This document shows, in pieces, positions 35,788 through 44,848 of a stretch of DNA of 64,000 bases. Both the position numbers and the translations under genes were made by a program. The notes under the pieces were generated by a model. It had not been told where the DNA came from and made no database searches. It worked only from the letters and a program-made list of their open reading frames with translations. The DNA comes from Paenibacillus protaetiae (GTDB taxonomy: Bacteria; Bacillota; Bacilli; Paenibacillales; Paenibacillaceae): the NCBI RefSeq assembly GCF_004135365.1, contig NZ_CP035492.1, positions 434,001 to 498,000 on the forward strand, read 5' to 3'. How positions within the stretch are numbered: the first letter of the stretch is position 1; each line of letters begins with the position of its first letter.

Positions 35788-35958
35788 ATAAACAATAAAC
35801 TGACATTTATTAATATAGCACCGGGGTGGACAAGCAGTCAAGCTTTCATTTTGCGACTTGCTGCGAGCGCTCAAGAAAATAATGGCATAATTTTAGGCGG
35901 ATGCACAAACACTGTAAAGGCGGCTTTGCCGCGATACGGAAAGAGGAAGGTGCCATAT

Positions 35959-36807
35959 ATGAAGCAGGGTACATTACGCCATAAAGGGCAGAAGCGAGAA
36001 GGGTTCAAGCAAGCGGCTCGCCTGATCGCGGCTGCGGCGGCTGTGTTGATGCTGGGCTGCGGCGGACAAGCCTATGCAGCACAACCAAACGAACCGCAGG
36101 CCAAACGGCAGGTGGCGATCGTAATCGATGACTTCGGCAACCGGATGGACGGAACGGAAGAAATGCTGAAGCTCCCGGTCAAAATTACGGCGGCCATTAT
36201 GCCTTTTATGCCCACGACGAAAGAGGATGCGGAGCTGGCCTACCGGCTTGGCCACGATGTCATTGTTCATATGCCGATGGAGCCTAACAAAGGGCTTAAA
36301 TCCTGGCTTGGCCCCGGTGCGATTACAGCCGATCTGAGCGATGCCGAAATTCGCAGCCGGGTGGAAAATGCGATCGATAACGTGCCGCATGCGATTGGGA
36401 TGAACAACCACATGGGCTCCAAAATCACCGCCGATGAGCGGATTATGCGCATCATACTGACCGTATGCAAGGAAAGAGGGCTGTATTTTTTGGACAGCCG
36501 CACCACTTGGAAAACGGTCATTCCGAAAGTAGCCGGGGAGATAGGCGTACCGCTCGTATCCAATGAGCTGTTTCTGGATGATATTTATTCGGAGCAGCAT
36601 ATTTTTAAACAAGTCGGCCTGCTGAAGAAACATCTGGAATCCCATTCCAGCTGCATTATAATCGGGCATGTCGGCGTTCCCGGCAAAAAAACAGCCGGGG
36701 TACTGAAACAGTCGATCCCCGGCATGATGAATTATGTTAACTTTGTCAAAGCATCCAGCATGCTGCCGGCTTCACCGGGTCAGCCATTTGTATTGCCGGA
36801 TGCCTGA
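35959..36807 (+). CDS. Divergent polysaccharide deacetylase family protein (secreted)
   Basis: A 282-residue protein with a signal peptide (hydrophobic 22-37, cleavage near AYA-AQP). The mature part begins with QVAIVIDDFGNR and holds HVIVHMPMEP, AIGMNNHMGSKIT and GLYFLDSRTT, all diagnostic of the divergent polysaccharide deacetylase (YibQ-like) family acting on cell-wall or envelope glycans. The ATG at 35959 is used; a longer frame begins inside the tRNA and is not credible. Its 3' end overlaps the convergent amidase gene by 36 bp. Confidence 0.88.
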   Translation: MKQGTLRHKGQKREGFKQAARLIAAAAAVLMLGCGGQAYAAQPNEPQAKRQVAIVIDDFGNRMDGTEEMLKLPVKITAAIMPFMPTTKEDAELAYRLGHDVIVHMPMEPNKGLKSWLGPGAITADLSDAEIRSRVENAIDNVPHAIGMNNHMGSKITADERIMRIILTVCKERGLYFLDSRTTWKTVIPKVAGEIGVPLVSNELFLDDIYSEQHIFKQVGLLKKHLESHSSCIIIGHVGVPGKKTAGVLKQSIPGMMNYVNFVKASSMLPASPGQPFVLPDA

Positions 36808-37536
36808 AGCAATGGCAGCGGCAATACGATTCTGCTGAAGCGGATCGGTCAGCATATGGCGATCCGCTTCATTGCTGAGAAAACCCATTTCCACAATAAC
36901 GGCTGGCTGCTGAACGCGCCGCAGCAGGTAGAAAGGTTTGCCCTCCCGCGGCAGTGTGCGGGATTGCTGCTGGCGGTTCAGCGCATCCTGAATGCAAAAT
37001 GCGAGCAGGGCGCTTTCGCCGCTGCTTTGGTGCAAGACCAGCGGCCCGCGTTCCGAGCGGTCTTTAGTCCAGTTCACATGAAGGCTGACGAGCAGCTCGG
37101 TCGGAATTTCCTCCGTCAGCTGACGCCGCTGGGACAGATCTTTACGGTGACGCGATGAAGAGGCATGCCAGCGGTTATCGTCGCTTAACGCATAATCGCC
37201 CGTCCGGTTCAGGACGGTAATGATACCTTGGCTGCGTAATAACAGATACAGTTTTTTGGCAATGACGAGGTTTATGTCTTTTTCTAAAATCGTGCCTGTT
37301 AATGTTCCGCTGTCAATTCCTCCATGGCCGGCGTCAATAAGCACAACCGCAGAAGGCAAATGAAGCTGCAGTCTTTCTCTGCTGTCAGCTCCATTATTGT
37401 GTCCGCTTCCCTGCACCTCGCTGCTGCCCGCTGTTCCGCTTTCCGGAGTAGCGGCTGCAGCCTTGCTTGGCGCGGTGCCAAAGGTAAACAGCAGGCATAA
37501 CGCCATCAAGGCGTTTGCCATTGGTTGATATCGCAT
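36772..37536 (-). CDS. N-acetylmuramoyl-L-alanine amidase (Amidase_3, CwlD-like)
   Basis: A 254-residue secreted zinc amidase that cuts between muramic acid and the peptide. It has a signal peptide (about 1-28), then VVLIDAGHGGIDSG (zinc His), EKDINL (zinc Glu), LLVSLHVNW (zinc His) and the catalytic Glu in PAVIVEMGFLSN. The size and lack of a wall-binding domain resemble CwlD, the amidase needed for spore cortex muramic lactam; another Amidase_3 role is possible. Confidence 0.88.
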   Translation of the reverse strand: MRYQPMANALMALCLLFTFGTAPSKAAAATPESGTAGSSEVQGSGHNNGADSRERLQLHLPSAVVLIDAGHGGIDSGTLTGTILEKDINLVIAKKLYLLLRSQGIITVLNRTGDYALSDDNRWHASSSRHRKDLSQRRQLTEEIPTELLVSLHVNWTKDRSERGPLVLHQSSGESALLAFCIQDALNRQQQSRTLPREGKPFYLLRRVQQPAVIVEMGFLSNEADRHMLTDPLQQNRIAAAIASGIRQYKWLTR

Positions 37537-37639
37537 TTTGGTTCCTCCGCCATGATGAAGTCAATGGTTGTAGCGTGGCTTTTCGGAGGCAAACTCATAC
37601 ATGTTTACGGCAAGCGGCTTCGGGGAATGCTCTAAATAA

Positions 37640-37700
37640 ACAAAAAGCTGCCGTCAGAGATTCCGCGCCTCGAGCGCGGGCGCCTCTGCCGGCAGAGAAA
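37640..37700. other. Hairpin between the amidase and yqzE genes
   Basis: An extended, imperfect inverted repeat (CTGCCGTCAGAG ... CTCTGCCGGCAG around a CGCGCCTCGAGCGCGG core) flanked by A-runs. It may be a structured leader or part of a terminator; both neighbouring genes point away from it. Confidence 0.45.
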
Positions 37701-37716
37701 AAAGGCGGTGAAAATA

Positions 37717-37911
37717 ATGGCAGGCGAAAACGAATATATCAAATATTTGACCCAACGGTTCGTCACCTATATGGACACGCCGCGCGTGGAGCGCAAGCAA
37801 ACGAAAGTGCAGGAGAAAGCCGAACGCGAGCATTGGGTGACAAGATGGTTTGGCGTCGGGGCATACGGCGTCGTGTTATGGTGGAGAAGGCAAGTTCACC
37901 GTCAAAGGTAG
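37717..37911 (+). CDS. yqzE: YqzE family protein
   Basis: A 64-residue protein. The block YIKYLTQRFVTYMDTP followed by a basic stretch and WFGVGAYGVVLWWRR matches YqzE, found beside the comG region in Bacillus. Role unknown. The start is the ATG at 37717 after AAAGGCGGTG. It overlaps the convergent gene by 10 bp. Confidence 0.85.
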   Translation: MAGENEYIKYLTQRFVTYMDTPRVERKQTKVQEKAEREHWVTRWFGVGAYGVVLWWRRQVHRQR

Positions 37912-38801
37912 AAGCCGCCTAGTTCATGGAGCAGCTGAAGCGGAATATAACGCTTGCTGCCGTCTGCTTCCGCTGCTTCAAGAGCGGCATACACCGTTTG
38001 ATTGGCCCACTGCTGATATCCTGTAACCGCCCACACATAGCGGTATGCCTGATCGAAGCTTTCGGATGTATAAATAAGCTGTTTATGCTCCTTTAACAAC
38101 ATCTTCAGCTTGTCTTCCCCGGTATCGGGCAATGGTTGGCCGAGCAGCCAGGGCAGTGTGTAATAAGGGTTAAAAGAAGAATTCGCCGCTGAATCGGTTA
38201 TATCGGCCAGCCCGATAGCCGGGAGTTGAAATAACAATTCGCTCCAGCGCTGCTGTTCTTCGCTTTGTGCTGCCGCCCAGGTTTGGCTGTCTACCGGCAG
38301 CCCTTCTCCGCTAAAAGCATCCGCATATTTCCCGTCCAGCTTCCAAGCCGCCATTAAAGGATGAACATAGATTTGATCCTGAACAGCCGCAGATGAAGGA
38401 ATAAGTTCAAGGCGCTTTAGCGCCAGCTCAAGCATTGAAGCATCAAATGGGGGACGGCCAAGCCCATATTCGCCTAATTGGTATTGCTGTACATTATTGT
38501 TGGCAACCGCATTGACGACCAGGTAACCGACGCTGCCGTTGTCCTTCCGGACAATAACCAGCCAGCCATGCGTGCCTGGCCCGAGCGGATTAATGGAATA
38601 AGACGCGTTCTTCCAGCTTGCAAATTCAGGCTGCTTGGCGATGGCGGCGATCCATTCTTTGGCCGATTGCTCCACCTCGGTAGGGATGCTGCCTGTATTG
38701 TCCGGCGCGGCGTAAGTTGTCCAATTGAAGGGAGCGCTTACCGTTCCGAGCAGCAGCAACAACAACATTACCGTAAACCGGTATCGCTTCGAAAGGCTCA
38801 T
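37902..38801 (-). CDS. Hypothetical secreted protein
   Basis: A 299-residue protein with a signal peptide (MLLLLLLGTVSAPFNWTTYAA). The mature part has GTHGWLVIVRKDNGSVGYLVVNA followed by a helical, Trp/Tyr-rich region. AGGAGG precedes the ATG at 38801; an upstream in-frame ATG lacks such a site. No recognised family. Confidence 0.78.
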   Translation of the reverse strand: MSLSKRYRFTVMLLLLLLGTVSAPFNWTTYAAPDNTGSIPTEVEQSAKEWIAAIAKQPEFASWKNASYSINPLGPGTHGWLVIVRKDNGSVGYLVVNAVANNNVQQYQLGEYGLGRPPFDASMLELALKRLELIPSSAAVQDQIYVHPLMAAWKLDGKYADAFSGEGLPVDSQTWAAAQSEEQQRWSELLFQLPAIGLADITDSAANSSFNPYYTLPWLLGQPLPDTGEDKLKMLLKEHKQLIYTSESFDQAYRYVWAVTGYQQWANQTVYAALEAAEADGSKRYIPLQLLHELGGFYL

Positions 38802-39013
38802 TCGACTTAACCTCCTGTCTCTATAAATCGCTGTAATGGGCATATCCGGTCTAAAAAACGGGAAGCAGCGCTTGTCCGCTTCTCCGCTGTTGTCTCATTG
38901 TAGCAATTCGTCAGAAAGAATACTGTTGCAACCTGTCAGGCACGAAGCGAAGCTTCGGGTTCTATTTTTGCCGTATCGGTGCGAATCGCGTCTCATTCCG
39001 TCTGATCGCCTCT

Positions 39014-39957
39014 TTATTCGATGCCTTCCAAATGAAAGATGCCGCAATTAATGGCGGATGCCGTCACGCGCGGCTCGTATTGCCAGCGGATTTCCGCCAC
39101 GCGCTGATCATATTGCTCTTGAATGGCGTCTTTTCGCTCGCCTTCGGCATGCTTCAGCAGCGGTTCGTAATAAGAGTCAACCTGCGACAGCTCTTCGGCG
39201 AGCCTTGCCGATGCGCTTTCCGCCCAGCTGTAATCGTAATCCCTCAGCTTGCGCTCCAATGTCTGTTCAATTATGCTTAACGCTTTGCCGAAGGATAAGC
39301 CGTTTTTCGTCACATAAATATTGGCGGGCAAGCGGGGGTAAGCTTCAGTTCCAGCAGCCGGTCATGAAACCGCTCCATCAGCCGGCCTGTCGCCAGTGAT
39401 ACGCCAAACGAGTGAATCTCCTCGCGTTTGCGGTCGCAAGCGAATTCGACGCGTATATTAACGCCAAGCCATGCCGTATAAGGCGTTGATTGCAGCGGGA
39501 ACTGCTGCCGTCTATCCGGTTCCTGAAACAAATAGACGTAGCTGCCTTGGGATCTGGCCGCGCCAAACAGCTGCTCCAACTTGCGCGAGCCGAAATAAAC
39601 GTCCTCACGCGGAACCCGCGAATGCTGGAGAGCCGACGGGTTCAAGAAACCAAACGATCGGGATAATGCCGATTCGGCAGCGGCGTCAGCAGTGCCGGAT
39701 TCCGCTTGCTTTTGCTGCCCTTGCTGCTCCTGAACCGCATCATATTTAGCTTTATCCGTCACGAACAAAAAAGTCATCGTTTCCGGTTCGGCGCCGGTCC
39801 GGTCGACAAAACCCCAATAATACGGCCGGTTGGTCAGCTCGCGGTCCGCTTGCGGCGACAGCTTCGCCACCAAGTGATGCGGGGATTTCTCAAGCACTTG
39901 GCAGCCAGTTGCATCTAAATAACGCTGCACGAATTTGTGTACCTGCTTCTCGTTCAC
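39014..39957 (-). pseudogene. yqhG: YqhG family protein, broken by an apparent -1 frameshift
   Basis: The upstream frame covers the YqhG N-terminal two thirds (FVQRYLDATGCQVLEKS, NRPYYWGFVDRTG, ACDRKREEIHSFGVSLATG) and stops soon after LLELKLTP. The -1 frame continues with RLPANIYVTKNGLSFGKAL and ends with the family C-terminus (YEPRVTASAINCGIFHLEG). Together they give a protein of about 314 residues. The break is at a C5 run on the coding strand (G-run 39334-39338); a sixth base restores LTPRLPANIY. It follows yqhH with a 4-nt overlap, as in Bacillus. Function unknown. Confidence 0.82.
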
Positions 39958-41756
39958 GGCTGCACCTCCACCGTTTGTCCCAAACCGTCGAAAGCGCGGA
40001 ACGTGGATGGATTAAGCACGCCGCTGTGGCTTTCTTCTTCCCGGAGCCGGGAGGAGATTGATGAGCCAAGCTGACTGATTTTCTCGCGCAATTCATTGTT
40101 GTCGCCGGCTTCCAGCATCGCTCTGGCAAGCCGCTGCTCAATGGATTCGTCTCCGTGCTCCAGCTTCTCCAGAATATGATCCAGCTCGCCGATCACCAGC
40201 TCAAACAGATTAATTTTCTCATGCAGCAAATGGACGATATGCTCCTCGATCGTGCCGAGCGTGCACAGGTTGTAAATTTTGACGTCTTCCGTCTGGCCCA
40301 GCCGGTGTACGCGTCCGATCCGCTGCTCTACCCGCATCGGATTCCATGGCAGATCGAAGTTGATCATATGGTGGCAAAATTGCAGGTTAATGCCTTCGCC
40401 GCCGGCTTCCGTTGCGATCAGCACCTGGGCGCGGCCGCGGAACAGATCCATCATCCAGTCCTTTTTGCCTCGGTTCATGCCCCCCCGGTAAGGCACGGCG
40501 ATCATGCCTTTCTCCCGGAAAAAGTTAAGCAAATATTCCTGTGTCGCCCGGTATTCCGTAAATATGATCACCTTCTCGTCCATCTGCTGAATAAGCTCCA
40601 TCGTTTTTTCCGCTTTCGTATTCGCTTGTATTTGGCGGATAAACTCGACCAGCTCCCATATACGCGGACGGAGCGGAGAGTCTTCGGCGGTCTTTTTGAA
40701 CAGATTGACCAGCGTCAGGAATACGGCATCCCTGCTGCTGCACACCTCCCGCTGCAGCGTTACCAGCGACAGCATGCTCGTCAGATCGCCGCCGCTTTCG
40801 TCGAACCGCTCCCGGACAAACCCGGTCACCGCGTTATATAACGCCTGCTCCTCAGGCGACAGGGTAAGCGGGATGTTTTTGACAAAGCGCCTTGTAAAAT
40901 GAATATCCCCATCACCCCGTCGGTTGCGGATCATAATGCCGGACAAAGCTTCCTGCAGCTGGTCTTCGTTTTTGGGCAGCCGTTTGTCAACGACGAAATT
41001 GGCGGCAAAATCGCTTTGTCCGCCCAGTTGTCCCGGCTTCAGCAGCGTAATAAGGTTGTACAGCTCGTCCAGATCGTTTTGCATCGGCGTCGCGGTCAGC
41101 AGCAAACAATATTTTTTGCGCAGCTGACAGGCAAACTGGTAGTTGGTCGTTTTTTTGTTTTTCAGCTTATGCGCTTCATCAATAATAATGAGATCATAAT
41201 CGGTGCCTAACACGATATCGCGATGAGGATCCCGTTTGGCCGTGTCGATGGACGCAACAACGATGTCATTTTGCCAGGTATATTCTTTTTTCTGGGCGAT
41301 GGCGGGTATGCCGAACTTCTGGTTCAGCTCGCGCACCCATTGCAGCACAAGCGATGCCGGAACCAAAATGAGCGCGCGGCGAACGAGGCCGCGGACCATA
41401 TATTCTTTCAGCACGAGTCCGGCTTCAATCGTTTTGCCCAGGCCGACCTCGTCCGCGAGTATCGCCCTGCCGCCCATTTCGTGAACCACTTTGCGAGCGG
41501 TATTGATTTGATGCGGCATCGGTTCGATGGCAGGAAGCAGGCGAAGGGATTGCAGCTGGTCAAAGCTTTCAATCAGCTTGGCTTGTTCCGCTTCTACCGA
41601 CAGCTGGTACAAGCTCCAATCGTCCCACGGGCCATTTTTGGCAACACGGTTTTGCAGCTCTTCGAACCAGCCACGGTCGCATTGCAAATCCACGAGCGGA
41701 TGGAGCTTTTTCTGGACAAAAGATGTGCCTTGCGGAGGCGTTGCTGAGTTAGTCAT
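39954..41756 (-). CDS. yqhH: SNF2 family DEAD/DEAH-box helicase YqhH
   Basis: A 600-residue Swi2/Snf2-type ATPase. Motif I is ILADEVGLGKTIEAGLV (about 95), Ia LILVPASLVLQW, II LIIIDEAHKLKN, III LLLTATPMQND, then helicase C-terminal motifs VLIATEAGGEGINLQ and RIGRVHRLGQT. It likely translocates on double-stranded DNA or remodels protein-DNA complexes; its role in Bacillus is not settled. The partner gene yqhG overlaps its stop. Confidence 0.92.
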   Translation of the reverse strand: MTNSATPPQGTSFVQKKLHPLVDLQCDRGWFEELQNRVAKNGPWDDWSLYQLSVEAEQAKLIESFDQLQSLRLLPAIEPMPHQINTARKVVHEMGGRAILADEVGLGKTIEAGLVLKEYMVRGLVRRALILVPASLVLQWVRELNQKFGIPAIAQKKEYTWQNDIVVASIDTAKRDPHRDIVLGTDYDLIIIDEAHKLKNKKTTNYQFACQLRKKYCLLLTATPMQNDLDELYNLITLLKPGQLGGQSDFAANFVVDKRLPKNEDQLQEALSGIMIRNRRGDGDIHFTRRFVKNIPLTLSPEEQALYNAVTGFVRERFDESGGDLTSMLSLVTLQREVCSSRDAVFLTLVNLFKKTAEDSPLRPRIWELVEFIRQIQANTKAEKTMELIQQMDEKVIIFTEYRATQEYLLNFFREKGMIAVPYRGGMNRGKKDWMMDLFRGRAQVLIATEAGGEGINLQFCHHMINFDLPWNPMRVEQRIGRVHRLGQTEDVKIYNLCTLGTIEEHIVHLLHEKINLFELVIGELDHILEKLEHGDESIEQRLARAMLEAGDNNELREKISQLGSSISSRLREEESHSGVLNPSTFRAFDGLGQTVEVQP

Positions 41757-41949
41757 GGATGAGCGCTCCTTTCAATGCTGTAAAATGACTCGAATTTCAA
41801 TTGGTCTAGTATGTGCGTCTTTTCCCAGTTTTACTAAGAAAGAGATGAAATAAACCTGCTGTGGCATCCCGGCTGTCCGCGAACCCGAACAGCTCGTTCC
41901 GCCTGGCGCAGATTTAAATGGATAAAAGCGGAAAAAGAAGGATGAAAAT

Positions 41950-41996
41950 CAATATGCAGTATAATATAATAAGATGAAGACACAATATATTGATTA
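41950..41996 (+). promoter_or_regulatory. Putative nrdJ promoter with NrdR box
   Basis: CAATATATTG (41983-41992) matches the NrdR core CwATATATwG exactly inside ACACAATATATTGATT. A weaker copy, CAATATGCAG (41950-41959), matches 8 of 10 and starts 33 bp earlier. Two overlapping TATAAT (41960-41965, 41965-41970) lie between them; no clear -35 is seen. Inferred NrdR control of the class II enzyme. Confidence 0.6.
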
Positions 41997-42035
41997 AAAT
42001 GGATGGCCAAGTCGAAGTTCGGGAGGTAGCATGGG

Positions 42036-44825
42036 ATGGAGAAACGGACGAGTGCAGGCAGAACGAAACTGGCAGGTTTAAGTGAAAAAATATTTTTGGA
42101 CCGGTATGCCTTAAAGCAGCAAGGTGCGAAACAGGTGGCTCCGGGCGACGTCGTGCTTGTAACGACCAAAGAGGATTCGAAATTCCCGGCCAAAGAGGTT
42201 GGCGAAATTGCGGCAATAAACGGGCGGACGGCAGAGGTGCGGCTGCGAAGCGGCGAAACGGTCCAGGCGGAAGTGGAGCGGCTTAGCGTAACGGCCGAGC
42301 AGTCGCCCGAGCAGATGTGGGACCGGCTGGCGGCGACGATGGCGGAAGTGGAGCCGGACGCGGAGAAGAAGGCGCTATGGCGGGAGAAGTTCCGTTATGC
42401 GCTGGAAGACTGGAAGCTGGTACCAGGCGGACGTATTGCAGCAGGTGCAGGCGCTGGCGAGGAACTGACACTGTTCAACTGTTACGTTATTCCTTCGCCG
42501 CTAGACAGCCGCGGCGGCATTATGCAGACGTTAAGCGAAATGACGGAAATTATGTCGCGCGGCGGCGGCGTGGGCATTAACTTGTCCAGCTTGCGCCCGC
42601 GCCGGGCGAACGTCGTAGGCGTCAACGGCAAATCCAGCGGAGCGGTGTCATGGGGCGGCTTGTTCAGTTATGCGACCGGTCTGATCGAGCAGGGGGGCAG
42701 CCGCCGCGGCGCTTTAATGCTTATGCTGAACGATTGGCATCCGGATGTGCTGGAGTTTATTACAGTGAAGCAAACGATGGGTCAGGTGACCAATGCGAAT
42801 CTGTCGATTTGTGTCAGCAACGGTTTTATGCAAGCGGTGAAGGGTGATCTGGATTGGGAGCTGGTGTTCCCGGATACAACCGATCCGGAGTATGACGAGC
42901 TGTGGCGAGGCGATTTGCAAGACTGGCGGAGCAGAGGGAAGCCGGTTATCCCGTACAAAAAGCTGAAGGCACGAGACATTTGGCATCAGATTATCGAATC
43001 GGCATGGAAATCGGCCGAGCCGGGCGTCGTATTTATGGAGCGCTACAATGAGCTGTCGAACAGCTGGTATTTTAACCCGATTATCAGCACGAACCCGTGC
43101 GGCGAGCAAGGACTGCCGGCGTGGGGGGTGTGCAATTTGTCCGCAATCAATTTATCGCGGTTTTACGATGAGGCTGCACATGATGTGGACTGGAGCGAGC
43201 TGGCGACGATTACGCGTTATGCCGTGCGTTTCCTCGACAATGTGATTGACGCGACGCCGTACCATTTTGAGCAAAATGAACAAAACCAGAAGCGCGAGCG
43301 GCGGATCGGGCTTGGTTCGATGGGCCTTGCGGAGCTGATGATCAAGCTGGGCATCCGGTACGGCAGCCCGGAATCGCTTGATTTTCTGGACCGGCTGTAC
43401 CGCTTTATTGCGCGTGAGGCCTATCTGGCTTCGGCGGATATTGCGGCGGAGAAAGGTTCTTTTCTCGCGTTCGACGAAGCAAAGTTTGTGCAAAGCGGCT
43501 TTATGAAGCAGATGATCGGACAGTTCCCGGAAGTAGGGGAAGCGATCGGCCGCAGCGGTATGCGGAACGTGACGGTGCTGACACAAGCGCCGACCGGAAG
43601 CACGGGTACGATGGTCGGCACATCGACAGGCATCGAGCCGTATTTTGCGTTTGAATATTACCGCCAGAGCCGGCTTGGCTTCGACAAGCAGCTGGTGCCG
43701 ATTGCGCAGCAATGGCAGGATGCCCATCCTGGCGAAGAGCTGCCGGATTATTTTGTGTCGGCAATGGAGCTGTCGGCGAAGGACCATATCCGCGTGCAGG
43801 CGGCAATCCAGCGCTGGGTGGACAGTTCGATCTCGAAGACGGCTAACGCGCCGCATGATTTCACTGTAGAGGAAACGAAGGAGCTGTATGAGCTTGCTTT
43901 TGATCTGGGCTGCAAAGGCGTCACGATCTACCGCGACGGCAGCCGGGATGTGCAGGTGCTTTCGACCGCGAAGGAGGAAGCGCAATCGGCCGATGCCGTC
44001 ACGAGCGGAGGCGGCGAAGCCGGAGCTGCGGTTGCGATATCCAGAGCCGGTGCGAGCAGCAGGCGTGACGAAGCTGGGGCTGCAGGGGCGCGCAGCGCGG
44101 GCGCGGGCGTAGATGGCACAGTACCGGGAAGCGGCGGAACGGGAGCTAGCGCGGTCATCGAAACCGCAGCTGCAAATACTGCAGCAGGAGCGGGCAGCGG
44201 TGCAGCCTTGGCTTATGCGGGCATTGGCGCTAGCGGCCAGGTGCTGGACAAGGAATATAGACGCCGGCCGCAGGTGCTGCGGGGAGCGACCTATAAGCTG
44301 AACACCCCGTTCGGAATGGCATACATTACGATCAACGATATTGACGGGACGCCGGGAGAAATATTCCTTAACGTAGGCAAAGCCGGATCGGACGTATTCG
44401 CTATGGCGGAAGCACTGGGCCGGGTATGCTCGCTGTTTCTGCGATACGGCAATCACGGCAGCAAAGTTAAGCTGCTGGTGAAACATTTGAAGGGCATAGG
44501 CGGAACCGGCGCAATTGGTTTCGGTGCAAATCGCGTCGAATCGATTGCCGATGCAGTAGCCAAAGCACTGGAGATGCATATGGAAGCCGGGCCTTCTCCG
44601 GAAGCAGCCGCCTTCGACGCATCCGCGGCAAAAGTTGTAGCGGCTACCGCCGAAGCGGCAGCTGCCGTGCATTTGAAGGAAGGCGATGAGCTAAGTTATC
44701 AGCATCATCACGGCAGCGGGAGCTTAACATCGCTGGATCTGTGCCCTTCCTGCGGCGCTGCGGCGCTGATCAATACGGAAGGCTGCAAGCAATGCAGCAA
44801 TTGCGGTTACAGCAAGTGCAGTTAA
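42036..44825 (+). CDS. nrdJ: Class II (B12-dependent) ribonucleotide reductase NrdJ
   Basis: A 929-residue adenosylcobalamin-dependent reductase that needs neither oxygen nor a radical subunit. Catalytic segments are TLFNCYVIPSP, SRGGGVGINLSSLRP, NPCGEQGLPAWGVCNLSAINL and VLTQAPTGSTGTMVGTSTGIEP. Residues of about 640-738 are a low-complexity Ala/Gly/Ser linker. Then follows a TSCPD-type domain (FGMAYITINDIDG, AEALGRVCSLFLRYG) and a C-terminal zinc-ribbon/redox tail (CPSCG ... CKQCSNCGYSKCS). The ATG follows GGGAGGTAGC. Confidence 0.94.
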   Translation: MEKRTSAGRTKLAGLSEKIFLDRYALKQQGAKQVAPGDVVLVTTKEDSKFPAKEVGEIAAINGRTAEVRLRSGETVQAEVERLSVTAEQSPEQMWDRLAATMAEVEPDAEKKALWREKFRYALEDWKLVPGGRIAAGAGAGEELTLFNCYVIPSPLDSRGGIMQTLSEMTEIMSRGGGVGINLSSLRPRRANVVGVNGKSSGAVSWGGLFSYATGLIEQGGSRRGALMLMLNDWHPDVLEFITVKQTMGQVTNANLSICVSNGFMQAVKGDLDWELVFPDTTDPEYDELWRGDLQDWRSRGKPVIPYKKLKARDIWHQIIESAWKSAEPGVVFMERYNELSNSWYFNPIISTNPCGEQGLPAWGVCNLSAINLSRFYDEAAHDVDWSELATITRYAVRFLDNVIDATPYHFEQNEQNQKRERRIGLGSMGLAELMIKLGIRYGSPESLDFLDRLYRFIAREAYLASADIAAEKGSFLAFDEAKFVQSGFMKQMIGQFPEVGEAIGRSGMRNVTVLTQAPTGSTGTMVGTSTGIEPYFAFEYYRQSRLGFDKQLVPIAQQWQDAHPGEELPDYFVSAMELSAKDHIRVQAAIQRWVDSSISKTANAPHDFTVEETKELYELAFDLGCKGVTIYRDGSRDVQVLSTAKEEAQSADAVTSGGGEAGAAVAISRAGASSRRDEAGAAGARSAGAGVDGTVPGSGGTGASAVIETAAANTAAGAGSGAALAYAGIGASGQVLDKEYRRRPQVLRGATYKLNTPFGMAYITINDIDGTPGEIFLNVGKAGSDVFAMAEALGRVCSLFLRYGNHGSKVKLLVKHLKGIGGTGAIGFGANRVESIADAVAKALEMHMEAGPSPEAAAFDASAAKVVAATAEAAAAVHLKEGDELSYQHHHGSGSLTSLDLCPSCGAAALINTEGCKQCSNCGYSKCS

Positions 44826-44848
44826 GGAGCGCGCGAGCGCTCCTTTTT
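44824..44848 (+). terminator. Terminator after nrdJ
   Basis: AAGGAGCGC/GCGCTCCTT stem with a GCGA tetraloop and a T-run; it starts at the stop codon. Confidence 0.9.

Noticed and set aside
43152-44672. A 506-codon minus-strand frame opposite nrdJ
   Set aside because: Shadow frame in GC-biased coding DNA; the protein has no family features, while nrdJ on the other strand is fully conserved.
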